From the NCBI GenBank assembly GCA_965224495.1, contig CBDCZI010000029.1, positions 186,001 through 250,000 on the forward strand: a stretch of 64,000 nucleotides of DNA, read 5' to 3'. This document shows, piece by piece, positions 9,455-19,558 of the stretch. The notes under the pieces are model-generated. The model saw only the letters and a program-made list of their open reading frames with translations, was not told the origin of the DNA and did no database searches. Numbering within the stretch: the first letter of the stretch is position 1; every line of letters begins with the position of its first letter. The stretch comes from CBDCZI01 sp965224495. GTDB lineage: Bacteria > Bacteroidota > Bacteroidia > Cytophagales > JAAEPT01. The position numbers and the translations under genes were made by a program.

Positions 9455-11652
9455 TTGAAGAAAACTCTACTTTGTTTTTTAGTCGGTGTTTGGGGAGTGA
9501 ATAGTGCTTTCGCAACGGGTGAAAAACCAGATTCTTTACAGGTAAACAGTGATGTGCCTGTGAGTACGGAAGAAGTTACAGCAACAAATGGAGGGACTGG
9601 CTTACATAAAGCCTTTGAAGTTCCGCCAACTGCTAAGAAGAAAAAAGGGCCAATTTTACGTATATCAGGGTTTGCACGTATGATTGGTTTTTACAGAAAC
9701 CTGTCGTCACATTACGCTGACGCATCACTTGATAGAGGGTTGACGTTGCCGATTACGGTAAATATAGGTGACGGTTCGGGTAGTCCGTTGTTGATGTTGC
9801 GTATGGAAATGAATCCAACAGCGAGAACTTCTATTATGTTAGAAACAGCGTTAGATAACCCGTTTTTATCAAACCCATTACTTGTAGGACAACAGTCAAA
9901 AGCATCTAATCCTAATTATCCAGGTAATGTAGCATCCGTTTTTTCTCGTTTTGCTTTAAATGCCACAACGGTAACAAACTTTGCTACGATAAAATTACAA
10001 GCAGGAGGGGGAATGAATTATGGTAAAATGAGTCCGTTTACTATGTGGACATTCCAATACCGTGATGATATGTTTGAAAGATACCCTTGGGATCCGTCGG
10101 GTTCTAACTGGAACAGGTACAACTGGAATTACTCTTTAGGAGATGTTCCTCGTGATTTGCGTTGGGGAAGAAGACCTGTACAAGGGTTTAAAATCACTTT
10201 AGAAGATATGCCTAAAGGTTTTGAAGGGTTATTCTTTTTCGGTAAGACAAGTCCAGCAGGTAGTTGGGAGAGTTACAAAAACCAGTTGCCCCAAAACGCA
10301 TTGGCTTTTCGTTTAGCTAAAAAAATCAAAGGACACAAGATAGGTGTAAATTATTTTGACCATTATGGTTATACCTCTTCAACAGTGGCTATTGATACGA
10401 TTAAAGTTGATGATAAAAAATATTTGGTTGAAACAAACCGAACAAACCAAGGAACAGCTTCTCTTGATGGGTTGTTTAATGTACCTGGTAAATTGAGAAT
10501 TTATACAGAAGTAGGAGCAGGTTGGTTTAGAAGTAATCGTTACCATGACAGTTTGAGCGCTTTTGCTAAAGAAGCTTCTACGGGTAAAGTGAGTCATTTC
10601 AAAAGAAAGGTAAGTCCATTGGCTTACTTGGAAGTAGATTGGAAAAGTGCACCTTATTTCAATTCATTTAAAGCGTCTGGATTCTTCGCTGGGCGTCATG
10701 CAGTAAATAACTCTTCTTCTATTATTAATTCGGCAAACGAAGGAGCTACCGATGGTAGAGATTTTCAGGCAAATGATCAAGGGAATGACAATGTCTATTA
10801 CTTAGAGAGTATGGTTACTGAGATTGGTCAGATAACCAACAACAGAGCAAGTCTAAGTTTACAGTTGAGAAAAAACATTAAGGCATTGGTTATTGATTTA
10901 GGTTTAGGTTTTCAAGCAGAAGTAGAAAAAGTGTACCAAGATACTACGGTAAATGGTGGCAGATTGAACACTTCAGCTAGCAGGCGTATCAAAACGGAAC
11001 AAGAAACTCGGTTACTTTTTACCATATAGCTAACCAGTACCAGCGTTCACGTTTTATGTATAACAAACGTAATTACGGACCATATAGCCGTTTGATTGCT
11101 GATTACAGACGTTCTTGGGAGAATATAGCAATTACCGATGAAAATCCTGATTACAACAAGAAATTCATGATGGTTGATTTGTCGTTGAAATACAAATTGC
11201 AAGTAGCAAAGAAAGATTTAATCATTACTGCTTTTGGTAGAGCCAATGCGGTAAGTGATAAAGCAAATCCATTAGCCTTGTTTACGGATAAAGCATTTGT
11301 TCGTCAGTACTTCGAAGAAGTGATGATGTTCTATCATTTACACCCAAAATTTACTGTTTTAGGTATTGCTAACTTCGAACAGGCTTTTGGTAACGATAGA
11401 ACAGAATTGGCTGACGAAAATGGCGAATTGATACTTGGCGGAGGTAAAGATAAGAACCTACCAATGGCATCTGCTAACGGGAAGGCGATCAAACAATTTG
11501 GTACTGGTTACGGACTTGGTTTTGATTGGGATTTCACGAGTAGAGCAAGTATCGATTTTCGTTACAGAGTTTACACACACGAAGACAAGAGTTTTACAAA
11601 AGATAAATTTGCAGGACAAGAAATGTCTGTCGAATTTAAATTGTTCTTTTAA
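9455..11652 (+). pseudogene. Frameshifted outer-membrane beta-barrel protein (first gene of the barrel/lipoprotein run)
   Basis: The start is a TTG at 9455 (MKKTLLCFLVG) with a signal peptide ending at AFA. The frame runs to TAG 11027-11029 (524 residues). The next frame continues the same barrel from about 11011 to 11652, ending in the outer-membrane-type EFKLFF. Around 11008-11013 the two frames join if one G is restored in ACTCGG-TTACT, giving R-V-T-F-Y-H-I-A-N. The intact product would have about 732 residues, rich in alternating aromatic strands with a terminal Phe. The family is not recognised; 'porin-like' is the most that can be said. It is either a true mutation or a homopolymer sequencing error. 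Confidence 0.75.
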
Positions 11653-11687
11653 TATATAGATAATACAGACATTCAAAATTTAGGATA

Positions 11688-13436
11688 ATGAATAATAAAA
11701 TAATACTTCTTTCAGCTTTCTTTTTTAGTGCACTAAGTGTATTTGCCCAAGAAGCTAAAAAAACAAACCACAAAGAAAATTTCTTTGGTGTGGGTAGAGC
11801 AGTTGTTTCTAATGATCGATTAGCTGATACAACGGTAAACACAAATAGTAACGCCACAACAAATGGGTACACCTTATTTGATTTGGGTGTACAAATGTCT
11901 CGTGGTGATGTGTTCCGAGCACATGCAATTCTTCGTGTAAGAAATGAGTTTGGAGGGTTCTTTGGTGATGGTGTTTCTTTCGATTTTAGAGAATTACGCT
12001 TAGAAGGGTTGATAGCAAACAAAGTAAAGTATGAAATAGGTGATTTGGATGTTTCTTTGACACCTTATACTATTCATAACTTTGAAATTGGTGCACACCA
12101 ATACGAAAATGAATTGTTTAAAATGAAAAGAGAGATTCTTAATTATGAAAATTTTTATACAGACAAAAACACTTGGCGTATGCAAGGGTTGAATGCTTAC
12201 ACAACATTTAACTTGAAAAATAAGATAATAAAGAAATTATATGTAAGAGCATTTGGTAACAGAGTAGCACCTACAAATAATATTGACAAAGGAGATCGTT
12301 TTGTTTATGGAGGAAAAATTGATTTCATCAATTCTAAAGATGCTCATGTAGGAGTAAATTTAGTAGCAACACAAGATTTAGCGAAAACAGTTCCTAATGC
12401 ATCAGTTGATTACGATAACCAAGTAGCTACCGTTGACTTTAGGTTAATGAAAAAGATGAATGATAACTTCGCTGTAGGAGTAGAGGGAGAGCTTGGTGGC
12501 TCACAATTTAAGATGAAAAGAGTAGTGGACGACACAACGGTAAGTTACAAAGATGGGTTTTATGATGCAAAACTAGTTGCTGAATACAAATCATTGACTT
12601 TTAAAGTAGGCTACAAAACAGTAGGTCAAAATTTCTCTTCTCCAACGGCACAAACAAGAAGAGTGAATGATTATGCACAAGGAGCGAGTTTGACACTTTA
12701 CCCTACGTACAACAACGGAACAACTGAACGTAAACAATCTATTCAAGATAGATTTACACAAGAAAATGGGTTGTATGCACGAACTATTTCTACAACATTA
12801 GATCCGTTTAGTGCAATTTATGGTAATATCAACCAATACGGAGACGCTACACCAAACCGTACAGGGTTAAACTTGGAGCTAGGTTTAAAAGACAGTTTGA
12901 AACGTTGGGAAGCAATTGTGAAATACAAGATGCAACAAGAATTTGTTGGGCAAAATGTAACAGATAAAAGAAAGTTTACTGGGTTATTAGTAGGTGGTAA
13001 AGTTAATGTAAATCGTTTATTAGCATGGGATAAGTTGATTTCTGTTTATGGTAGCTATAACTCAGAAGCAACCAAAAGAGATAACCCCGGTCTTGGAATT
13101 GATTTGAAAACAGCTGTGATTGATGCGTCTGTAGATGTAGAGGTTTATAGTCGCTTACACTTGATAGGAGGTATCAAAATGTTAACAGCAAAAGGGAGTG
13201 AGTTTACTATCAGTAGAGATGCTTTTAACCAAGTATCAGAAAATGATTTACCAAACCAAAAGAACTATGATTTGAAAGATCAGGTTGTAGTAGCAGGAGC
13301 GAAGTATGATTTTGGTCCAAATAGCTTTTTAGGATTGAGTGCTCAATTCGCTGATTTTACGGATAAATCATTGTCTTTTAAAGAGGATAATTACAAGCTG
13401 AACCAAATCTACGTAGTTTACCAAATCAAATTTTAA
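11688..13436 (+). CDS. Predicted outer-membrane beta-barrel protein, unknown family
   Basis: The 582-residue protein has a clear signal peptide ending at SVFAQ (about residue 21). The mature part is almost all amphipathic beta strands and ends VVYQIKF, with the C-terminal Phe typical of outer-membrane barrels. Segments such as NGYTLFDLGVQMSRGDVF and EIGDLDVSLTPYTIHNFEIG resemble porin-like strands. No enzymatic motif is seen. It follows the first barrel gene by 35 bases and precedes two lipoprotein genes, so all are probably co-transcribed. A structural or transport role in the outer membrane is inference. Confidence 0.78.
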   Translation: MNNKIILLSAFFFSALSVFAQEAKKTNHKENFFGVGRAVVSNDRLADTTVNTNSNATTNGYTLFDLGVQMSRGDVFRAHAILRVRNEFGGFFGDGVSFDFRELRLEGLIANKVKYEIGDLDVSLTPYTIHNFEIGAHQYENELFKMKREILNYENFYTDKNTWRMQGLNAYTTFNLKNKIIKKLYVRAFGNRVAPTNNIDKGDRFVYGGKIDFINSKDAHVGVNLVATQDLAKTVPNASVDYDNQVATVDFRLMKKMNDNFAVGVEGELGGSQFKMKRVVDDTTVSYKDGFYDAKLVAEYKSLTFKVGYKTVGQNFSSPTAQTRRVNDYAQGASLTLYPTYNNGTTERKQSIQDRFTQENGLYARTISTTLDPFSAIYGNINQYGDATPNRTGLNLELGLKDSLKRWEAIVKYKMQQEFVGQNVTDKRKFTGLLVGGKVNVNRLLAWDKLISVYGSYNSEATKRDNPGLGIDLKTAVIDASVDVEVYSRLHLIGGIKMLTAKGSEFTISRDAFNQVSENDLPNQKNYDLKDQVVVAGAKYDFGPNSFLGLSAQFADFTDKSLSFKEDNYKLNQIYVVYQIKF

Positions 13437-13445
13437 AAATTGATT

Positions 13446-14495
13446 ATGTTAAAATTTAAAAAGTATAAGGTATTGTTATTCTTAGCGTCAGTTTTTTTGA
13501 CGTTTGGCTGTAACAAAAAAGACATTGATGGACGAGAGGTACACCCAGCTTCTGCTGATTTTAAGGTGACAGAAAACCTTGTATTGTCAGACGGGTCACC
13601 TGATTTTACAGCAGGAACAATGTCATTGACAGCTAAGTTCTCAGAAGAAGTGACTTGTTTAGTTACTTTGAAAGGGCTTGAAAGTGGAGCAGAGAAAACT
13701 TTTTCTTTATTGAAAACAAGTGTTTTAGATGCTCAAAATACAAAATGGAATGGGACACATGATGGTTTGTACTTTTTTAGAAAAGGAGAAAAAGTAGCTG
13801 TTGATATGTCTTTTTTCGGAAGTGATTTAGTACAGAAGGATACTTTGATTATTGATGAAGTACAAACATTTACAAATGCAACACACTTCCCTTTGAACAA
13901 TGCTGGTTTTGAAGTAGAACCAATAGCTTACCCTTGGGTAGTGTATGGTACACCAATGTTTGGCGTGGTAAGTGATGAAATTGTACAGGTGCAAGGAAAA
14001 AATGCTTTCCGCATGGGGGCAGACGCAACTAAAACAGGGTACCAAGGTGGTATGGATAGTGAAGTATGGAATTACTCAGGGACACCTTTAGCCCCTTTAG
14101 ATACTACATTCTTTCCTTTTTCATCAAATCCAGATGAACTGTATTTCAATATTTACCTGTACGGGAGAGGTGTGGCAGCAGACAAAATGATTATCGAGTT
14201 TAAAGAGGCAGACGGAGCACATAAGAAAAACCTTAATGGTAGAGATGATGGAGTGCAGATTATTCAAACAATGGGGCATGAAGGTTGGAAATTATTTTCT
14301 TACCAATATTCAGCATTGCCATTTAGTACGTATGCACCTGGAGGAGGAAGCGGAAATAAAGTACGTGAGCCACATAAGATTTTTAGAGTAGCGTTTAGTT
14401 TGGAAATAACAGAAACAGCACCAAGATACGGCGATGCGATATTCGATTTCCCTATATTCACAATAGGAAAGCCATTTAACCCATCTAAATTTTAA
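13446..14495 (+). CDS. Predicted lipoprotein of the barrel/lipoprotein operon
   Basis: I prefer the ATG at 13446 over an in-frame TTG at 13440 because it gives a cleaner signal (MLKFKKYKVLLFL) and lies 9 bases after the upstream stop. The lipobox is LTFG-C with Cys22. The mature 328 residues look beta-rich, with a possible N-terminal Ig-like part (to about 120) and a C-terminal jelly-roll-like part (NAGFEVEPIAYPW to the end) resembling carbohydrate-binding or discoidin-like folds. The family is not recognised. It shares the post-lipobox phrase DIDGREV with DIDGNPV of the next lipoprotein. Confidence 0.75.
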   Translation: MLKFKKYKVLLFLASVFLTFGCNKKDIDGREVHPASADFKVTENLVLSDGSPDFTAGTMSLTAKFSEEVTCLVTLKGLESGAEKTFSLLKTSVLDAQNTKWNGTHDGLYFFRKGEKVAVDMSFFGSDLVQKDTLIIDEVQTFTNATHFPLNNAGFEVEPIAYPWVVYGTPMFGVVSDEIVQVQGKNAFRMGADATKTGYQGGMDSEVWNYSGTPLAPLDTTFFPFSSNPDELYFNIYLYGRGVAADKMIIEFKEADGAHKKNLNGRDDGVQIIQTMGHEGWKLFSYQYSALPFSTYAPGGGSGNKVREPHKIFRVAFSLEITETAPRYGDAIFDFPIFTIGKPFNPSKF

Positions 14496-14502
14496 TTAAA
14501 AG

Positions 14503-15573
14503 ATGAAAAAATATTTAAGTTACGTAGCGTTTGTTGTTTTAGGAGCATCTTGTGTTTCTGTTCAGCAAATAGATATAGATGGAAACCCTGTTGGAGGAGT
14601 TGAAACAGAAAAAAAAGCATTGATTACTTCTGCATTGGCACACAACAGTGGAGTTGTGCCTTTAGATTGGAAATCAGATGATGCGAAAATTAGTATAACA
14701 AAACCTTCTGAAAATATGGAGGTTGCTCTTTCTGATGTGAAAAGAACTTCTTTTTACCGCAATTTTGAAGGAATTGATTTTCGTGGAGGTTTGGCAGTAC
14801 GTGTAATTGCAAGAGTGATTGATGGCGATGAGAAAGTGAAGTTACGTTTATTGATGACAGACAATAACGGATTTGTTACCAATGGGAAAACAGTGGATAA
14901 CACGATAAGAAAAACGAGTGATTTTCGTCCGTATTTTTTCCGTATCAAAGGAGCTTTTAAACAAACTTTTCCAGAATTACAAAATGTAAACGGATCGAAT
15001 ATTCGCCGTATGGAATTTGTGGTAAGTCCTACGGGAGGAAGAGTAACAGGGAAGATAGAAATTCAAAGTATCAAAATACTAATGGATGATGAAGTTTACA
15101 AAACAAAGGGATTAGTCAGTGAAGGAGCAGAGGGAGGTGTGGTACAGAACTCAGACGCTCCAATGGATTGGTCAGCAGACAATGGTTATGCAGTATCTAA
15201 GGTAGGAGAAGATTTGGTAGTAGAAGCGACAGGAGTGGGGCCTCGTTATGAGCAATTTTCAAAAAAGATACCTGTAACCAAAGCAACCAAAATGAAAGTA
15301 ATTGTGAAGTACGAAGGTAATGTGCAACCGTTCTTAAGGTTTGATTTACATGATGTAAATGGCTTTATTACAAACAGAAAGCCAGGTATGGTGCGGTTAC
15401 TTCCTGGAGGGTATAAGGAATATATAATTGATTACAGCGATCGTTTGCGTCAGTCTTACCCTAAACAGGTCGATGTAGATGGAGCGAGAATTGTAAAAGT
15501 AACAGGATTTATAGACCCTGCTTATATACCTTTTACAGGAACAATTTTTATTAAAAGTATAGAGCTATATTAA
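14503..15573 (+). CDS. Predicted lipoprotein with two tandem beta-sandwich domains
   Basis: The 356-residue protein has lipobox LGAS-C with Cys17. After a short linker it holds two related halves (about 45-195 and 205-356). Each begins with a PLDW/PMDW motif, contains a D-x-NGF-x-TN signature (TDNNGFVTNGK and HDVNGFITNRK), and ends IEIQSIKI or IFIKSIEL. Such duplicated jelly-roll domains often bind carbohydrate, but no specific family is recognised. It starts 7 bases after the previous lipoprotein and is followed by the T9SS type-A sorted gene. Confidence 0.75.
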   Translation: MKKYLSYVAFVVLGASCVSVQQIDIDGNPVGGVETEKKALITSALAHNSGVVPLDWKSDDAKISITKPSENMEVALSDVKRTSFYRNFEGIDFRGGLAVRVIARVIDGDEKVKLRLLMTDNNGFVTNGKTVDNTIRKTSDFRPYFFRIKGAFKQTFPELQNVNGSNIRRMEFVVSPTGGRVTGKIEIQSIKILMDDEVYKTKGLVSEGAEGGVVQNSDAPMDWSADNGYAVSKVGEDLVVEATGVGPRYEQFSKKIPVTKATKMKVIVKYEGNVQPFLRFDLHDVNGFITNRKPGMVRLLPGGYKEYIIDYSDRLRQSYPKQVDVDGARIVKVTGFIDPAYIPFTGTIFIKSIELY

Positions 15574-15626
15574 AAAAAGTTCTTTATATTTAAAAAACAG
15601 AAATTAATAAACTAAAAATTATAATT

Positions 15627-16984
15627 ATGAAAAAAACATTACTATCATTAGGATTAGCTGTTATGGCTTTCGGAGCAACAGCTCAATTAAATGGAACTGG
15701 AGATGGGTTTACTATGGATAACCTTGATGCTACTTCTCAATGTTTGATTAACGCAGGTCTTCCAAATAATGGAGGAATAATGAATAATGATGGAGCTTCA
15801 TTTGCTTCGTCATGTACAAGTTTATATGGAACGTCAACAGGAGTTGATTTGACTTCTCAGTCTAGGGTGACTTTTATTGTTTCTTCGGATACACAAGGAG
15901 CTGAATTAGAGGTTTATTTAGGAGGAGAAGGAGAATGGAATCCTGCAACATCTACATATAACACAGGTAGTGGTTCTACTATTGATGCAATACATACATT
16001 TGCAGCAGCAGATGGAGACGAAATGCTACCTGGTTTACATTTGACCTGCTATAATTGGTTCAGGAATGTCGGCTTCATGTTCTAGTTTATTTGGGGCAAA
16101 TGCAACAGGAGGTGTTGATATGACAAATAACACAAGGGTTACAGTTGTCGCTGTTTCTCAACAGAGATAAAGTTGATGGTGTAGTTCTTACAGGAACAAC
16201 TTGGACAGCAACAACACCAATCATACAGTTTCTGTAACGGTAACTGATGATTTAGGAGGAGTTTCTTTACCAATGACAAAAACAATTACTGTAAATAATG
16301 TATTACCAACAGTTGATGGTGTTACTTTAAATCCATCGGGAGCGGTAAATTGTTCGTCGGAGGATTACGTCAATGGGGACCTGCAACTTCAACAGTTTAC
16401 ACGGTACAGGTACAGATAACGGCAATCCATACTTTTGGAGAGGTGGATACAGAAGAAACGTTCACATTTGATTTTGCTGATTTAGACCAAACATTATGGG
16501 ATGCTTGGGTAGCAAGAGCTACAATTCAATCTGTTGGTTTTAGATCAAAAACTGACGATGATCATACAGTTTCTGTAACGGTTACAGATAATGATGGTGG
16601 GGTTTCTTTACCAATCAATTACTGTAAACACAGCTGCAGGAACACCAACAGTTTGTCGCTTTAAATCCAATTAAATCTATTAAAATAGGTGCTGTTGCAG
16701 ATGCTACAGCAACAGTGGAGCAAGCATGTGATGCTACAGGTTTAGAAGCAAATGCTTCAGCTAATGGTTTTGAAGCTTTCCCTAACCCTGCTCAAGATGT
16801 AATCAACTTTAACTACACAGTTAATGGAGATGCTACAGTTGAGTTAGCTAACGCTTTAGGTTCAGCAGTTGCTACAACTACTGGTACTTCAATGAATGTT
16901 GCAGAGTTACCAGCAGGTATCTACTTCGCTACATTGAAAGTAAACGGAGTTGCTACAGCAGTTCAAAGAGTGCAAGTTCAATAA
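15627..16984 (+). pseudogene. Scrambled T9SS type-A sorted protein with glycan-binding-like and PKD-like modules
   Basis: An ATG at 15627 gives a signal peptide (MKKTLLSLGLAVMAFGATAQ) and the start of a beta-sandwich module (DNLDATSQCLINAG, GVDLTSQSRVT, GGEGEWNPATSTYNTGSGS), stopping at 16085. Later fragments in other frames are pieces of a second module copy (about 16050-16150), a PKD-like domain (16155-16345), a third module fragment (16345-16565), a PKD fragment, and a complete type-A sorting tail (NGFEAFPNPAQDVINF to QRVQVQ, ending 16984). The fragments are in a sensible order but joined with indels and jumps. This suggests recombination between internal repeats or an assembly collapse. 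The same modules occur in the GH18 protein at 57-64 kb. Confidence 0.78.
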
Positions 16985-17003
16985 GTAGCACTACTTTTAT
17001 AAT

Positions 17004-17040
17004 AAAAAGCCACCTAAATTTATTTTAGGTGGCTTTTTTT
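17004..17040 (+). terminator. Rho-independent terminator after the barrel/lipoprotein operon
   Basis: Stem AAAAAGCCACCTAAA / TTTAGGTGGCTTTTT followed by more T residues, 20 bases after the sorted-protein stop codon. Confidence 0.88.
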
Positions 17041-17240
17041 ATTTACTGACGGGGAGATTTAAGGAGTCAAAGTAAGTTTGTACCCCTTTTTGTTTTTAAA
17101 TAAATAAGCTCGTTAATCTAAATAAGAACTTGGTATCACTTACACACCCAAAATTCACAAAAGGTTGAATTTCGTATTTATGGTAGTCAAAAAATTTCAG
17201 AATCTCATCTAAGAGGTCGTTAGCAAGAGCCCTTACGTTT

Positions 17241-18284
17241 TTAGTAACGGATAGCCTCCAATTTTTTCTTATCGAGGATCTTAATTTTATTACCTTTCAC
17301 TTCAATGATTTTCTCTTCTTTAAACTCTGAAAGATTACGAATAACCGATTCGGTAGCCGTACCCACAATACTAGCCAAATCAGTTCTTGAAGCCAATATA
17401 TACTCATCTTTAGCGTATTTTTGGTCTAAGAGACATAGTGCTGAAGCCACTCTTTTTCGAACAGTGTCGTAAGCCAATTCCAACAGTTGACCTTCTTTTT
17501 CTAGCACGTTATTCGAAACAAGCCCAATAAATGCAGCCGAAGCCTCCCTGTTGTTAAAAATCAATTGAGCAAAGCTTTCTTTAGGTACCTGATACAGATC
17601 CACATCTTCGAGAGCTACAATAGTTTCATTATTCGGTGAGTTTTGAACCAATACCTCGTAACCAATAAAATCTCCTTCAGAATAGATATTTGTCATCAAC
17701 TCCTTACCTTCATCATTAGTTTTTATACCTTTCAGTTTCCCTTTTGCTACACGGTAAACCACTGAAAGACTATCTCCTTCATGGATAACAGTATCTTTTT
17801 TCTTGTAATGACGAATACGTTCTTTCGTTAATAATTTAGTTACCCCTTCGATTTCATTTAGCGAATGAACCATCCCGTCAATCAAATCGACGGAAGAACT
17901 TGTTTTAAAAAAATCATTCTTTTTTAAGCGACTTTCTATTGCATCCAAAAGTTCTGTTTCTTCAAAAGGTTTGGTTATATAATCATCAGCCCCCAAGTTC
18001 ATTCCTTTTCTCAAATCCGCCTTGCCCGCCTTAGCCGTAAGAAAAATAAAGGGAATCATTGACGTTGATACATTTCTACTCAAGATATGCAACACGCCAT
18101 AACCATCCAATCCAGGCATCATAATATCGCAGATAATCAAATCAGGAAGCTCTTTTTTAGCCATACTAACCCCTTCCTTTCCATCTTTGGCTGTTGACAT
18201 TTCATAACCCGCCAACTCTAAAATCTCTACTGTGTTTTCACGTACCTCAAGATTATCTTCTATTAACAAAATCTTTTTCATCAT
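17241..18284 (-). CDS. Response regulator: REC domain fused to a CRP/FNR-type cNMP-binding and HTH output
   Basis: The protein has 347 residues. The N-terminal receiver domain (about 3-125) has the acidic pair (ED, 9-10), phospho-acceptor D53 in ICDIMMPGLDG, T83 and K105 in DYITKPF. A cyclic-nucleotide-binding-like beta roll (about 150-250) follows with IHEGDSLSVVYRVAKGKLK, then a winged HTH (about 270-345) with SRTDLASIVGTATESVIRNLSEF, which is CRP/FNR-like. The basic output is therefore phosphorylation-controlled DNA binding, an uncommon combination. It lies 6 bases after the histidine kinase gene, so the two form one operon and a cognate pair. The ligand of the beta roll, if any, is unknown. 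Confidence 0.9.
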   Translation of the reverse strand: MMKKILLIEDNLEVRENTVEILELAGYEMSTAKDGKEGVSMAKKELPDLIICDIMMPGLDGYGVLHILSRNVSTSMIPFIFLTAKAGKADLRKGMNLGADDYITKPFEETELLDAIESRLKKNDFFKTSSSVDLIDGMVHSLNEIEGVTKLLTKERIRHYKKKDTVIHEGDSLSVVYRVAKGKLKGIKTNDEGKELMTNIYSEGDFIGYEVLVQNSPNNETIVALEDVDLYQVPKESFAQLIFNNREASAAFIGLVSNNVLEKEGQLLELAYDTVRKRVASALCLLDQKYAKDEYILASRTDLASIVGTATESVIRNLSEFKEEKIIEVKGNKIKILDKKKLEAIRY

Positions 18285-18290
18285 CTATGG

Positions 18291-19553
18291 TTAGTTGTTC
18301 TTTTTGAGAGGAATGACGATAGCTACCGCCGTACCTTCATTTAGTTTGCTTTTAATTATAGCTTTTCCATTCAGAAATTCTAAATATTTACCTACGATAT
18401 TGAGCCCCAAACCAGTACCTTCTATATTCGTTACATTTTTCGCTCTAAAAAAGCGGTCAAACAAATGGTGCTGTTCATCCTCGGGGATACCTATTCCATC
18501 ATCTATTACATCAATAAACAATTGAGTCGGCGTATTTTTTATTCGTAATTCAACTTTCCCTTTATCACTTGTGTATTTCACACCATTGGATAAAAGGTTC
18601 AGTAAAATATTTTTCAGAACATGCTCATCAGACAAACACATCTCAGTACCCGAAAAGGATAGAGTAAGCGTTTGTAAAGGGCCTTTCAATGTACCCACTT
18701 CATCAATTACTTCTTCGGCAAAACTTTTAAGGTTAAACTCTTGGTAACCGTGAGCAATATTATTTTCAGAAATCTTCTCCAATGACAAGAAATCATTAAG
18801 CAACGCAATTAGATTTCTCACATTACTTTGAATACGATCTACATGCTTCACTCTTTTATCATCTTGCTCACTCAATTTGTATTTACCAATCAAAGAAGCC
18901 GACGACATAATTGTACTCAACGGCGTACGAAACTCGTGTGAAGCCATTGAAACAAAACGAGATTTCAATTCATTCAATTCCTTCTCTTTTAATAAGGAAG
19001 TTCTCACCTCATCCTCAGCAAGCACCAATTCATTGTTTGTATTTTCTAGTTCGTTAACTAGCTTCGCTAATTCTTTTGTTCTGTCGTTTACTCGTTTTTC
19101 GAGCTCGATATTTAATTTTTTCAGTTTATTTTGTGCCTCAACCTGATCCGTAATATCAATAATAAAAGCCAACACATACCTTTTGTCCTTCAACGAAGTG
19201 TGTCCCAAACTGATAGCTATCGGGATTGTCGAACCATCCTTTTTCTTTCCGTACAAGACTTTACCAGCACCCATTGGGCGATTATGAGGGTTTTTAACGA
19301 AACCTTCTCGATGTGCAGGATGCCGATCTTTGTATTCATTAGGAACCAATACTTCTACCTGCTTACCGATTAGTTCACTTTTTTCATAGCCAAATAAACA
19401 TACACAGCGTTCATTTATCTCCAAGATTTTACCCTCAGAGTTACTGATAATCATCGCTTCGGCCGAAGATTCAAAAATTGCGTCTTTTATTACAGGTAAT
19501 ATTATCACACTCACGTTTTCTACTTTATAATTCAAATAACGTGAATATGACAC
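18291..19553 (-). CDS. PAS-domain sensor histidine kinase (soluble)
   Basis: The protein has up to 420 residues with no membrane segment. A PAS domain spans about 23-130 (AIFESSAEAMIISNSEGKI to VLAFIIDITDQ). A coiled coil follows (130-195), then HisKA with H206 in SMASHEFRTPLS, then a HATPase domain with IDDGIGIPEDE, FDRFFR and GTGLGLNI. It autophosphorylates on His and should pass phosphate to D53 of the adjacent regulator. The start is uncertain: GTG at 19553 is the longest, but internal GTGs at 19514 or 19508 keep the PAS domain whole. The PAS ligand (redox, haem, small molecule) cannot be told. Confidence 0.9.
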   Translation of the reverse strand: MSYSRYLNYKVENVSVIILPVIKDAIFESSAEAMIISNSEGKILEINERCVCLFGYEKSELIGKQVEVLVPNEYKDRHPAHREGFVKNPHNRPMGAGKVLYGKKKDGSTIPIAISLGHTSLKDKRYVLAFIIDITDQVEAQNKLKKLNIELEKRVNDRTKELAKLVNELENTNNELVLAEDEVRTSLLKEKELNELKSRFVSMASHEFRTPLSTIMSSASLIGKYKLSEQDDKRVKHVDRIQSNVRNLIALLNDFLSLEKISENNIAHGYQEFNLKSFAEEVIDEVGTLKGPLQTLTLSFSGTEMCLSDEHVLKNILLNLLSNGVKYTSDKGKVELRIKNTPTQLFIDVIDDGIGIPEDEQHHLFDRFFRAKNVTNIEGTGLGLNIVGKYLEFLNGKAIIKSKLNEGTAVAIVIPLKKNN

Positions 19554-19558
19554 TTTTT

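Noticed and set aside
9455..16984. Interpretation of the barrel/lipoprotein run as a SusC/SusD polysaccharide utilisation locus
   Set aside because: No TonB-dependent receptor plug, SusD-type lipoprotein, glycoside hydrolase or regulator is seen in the run.
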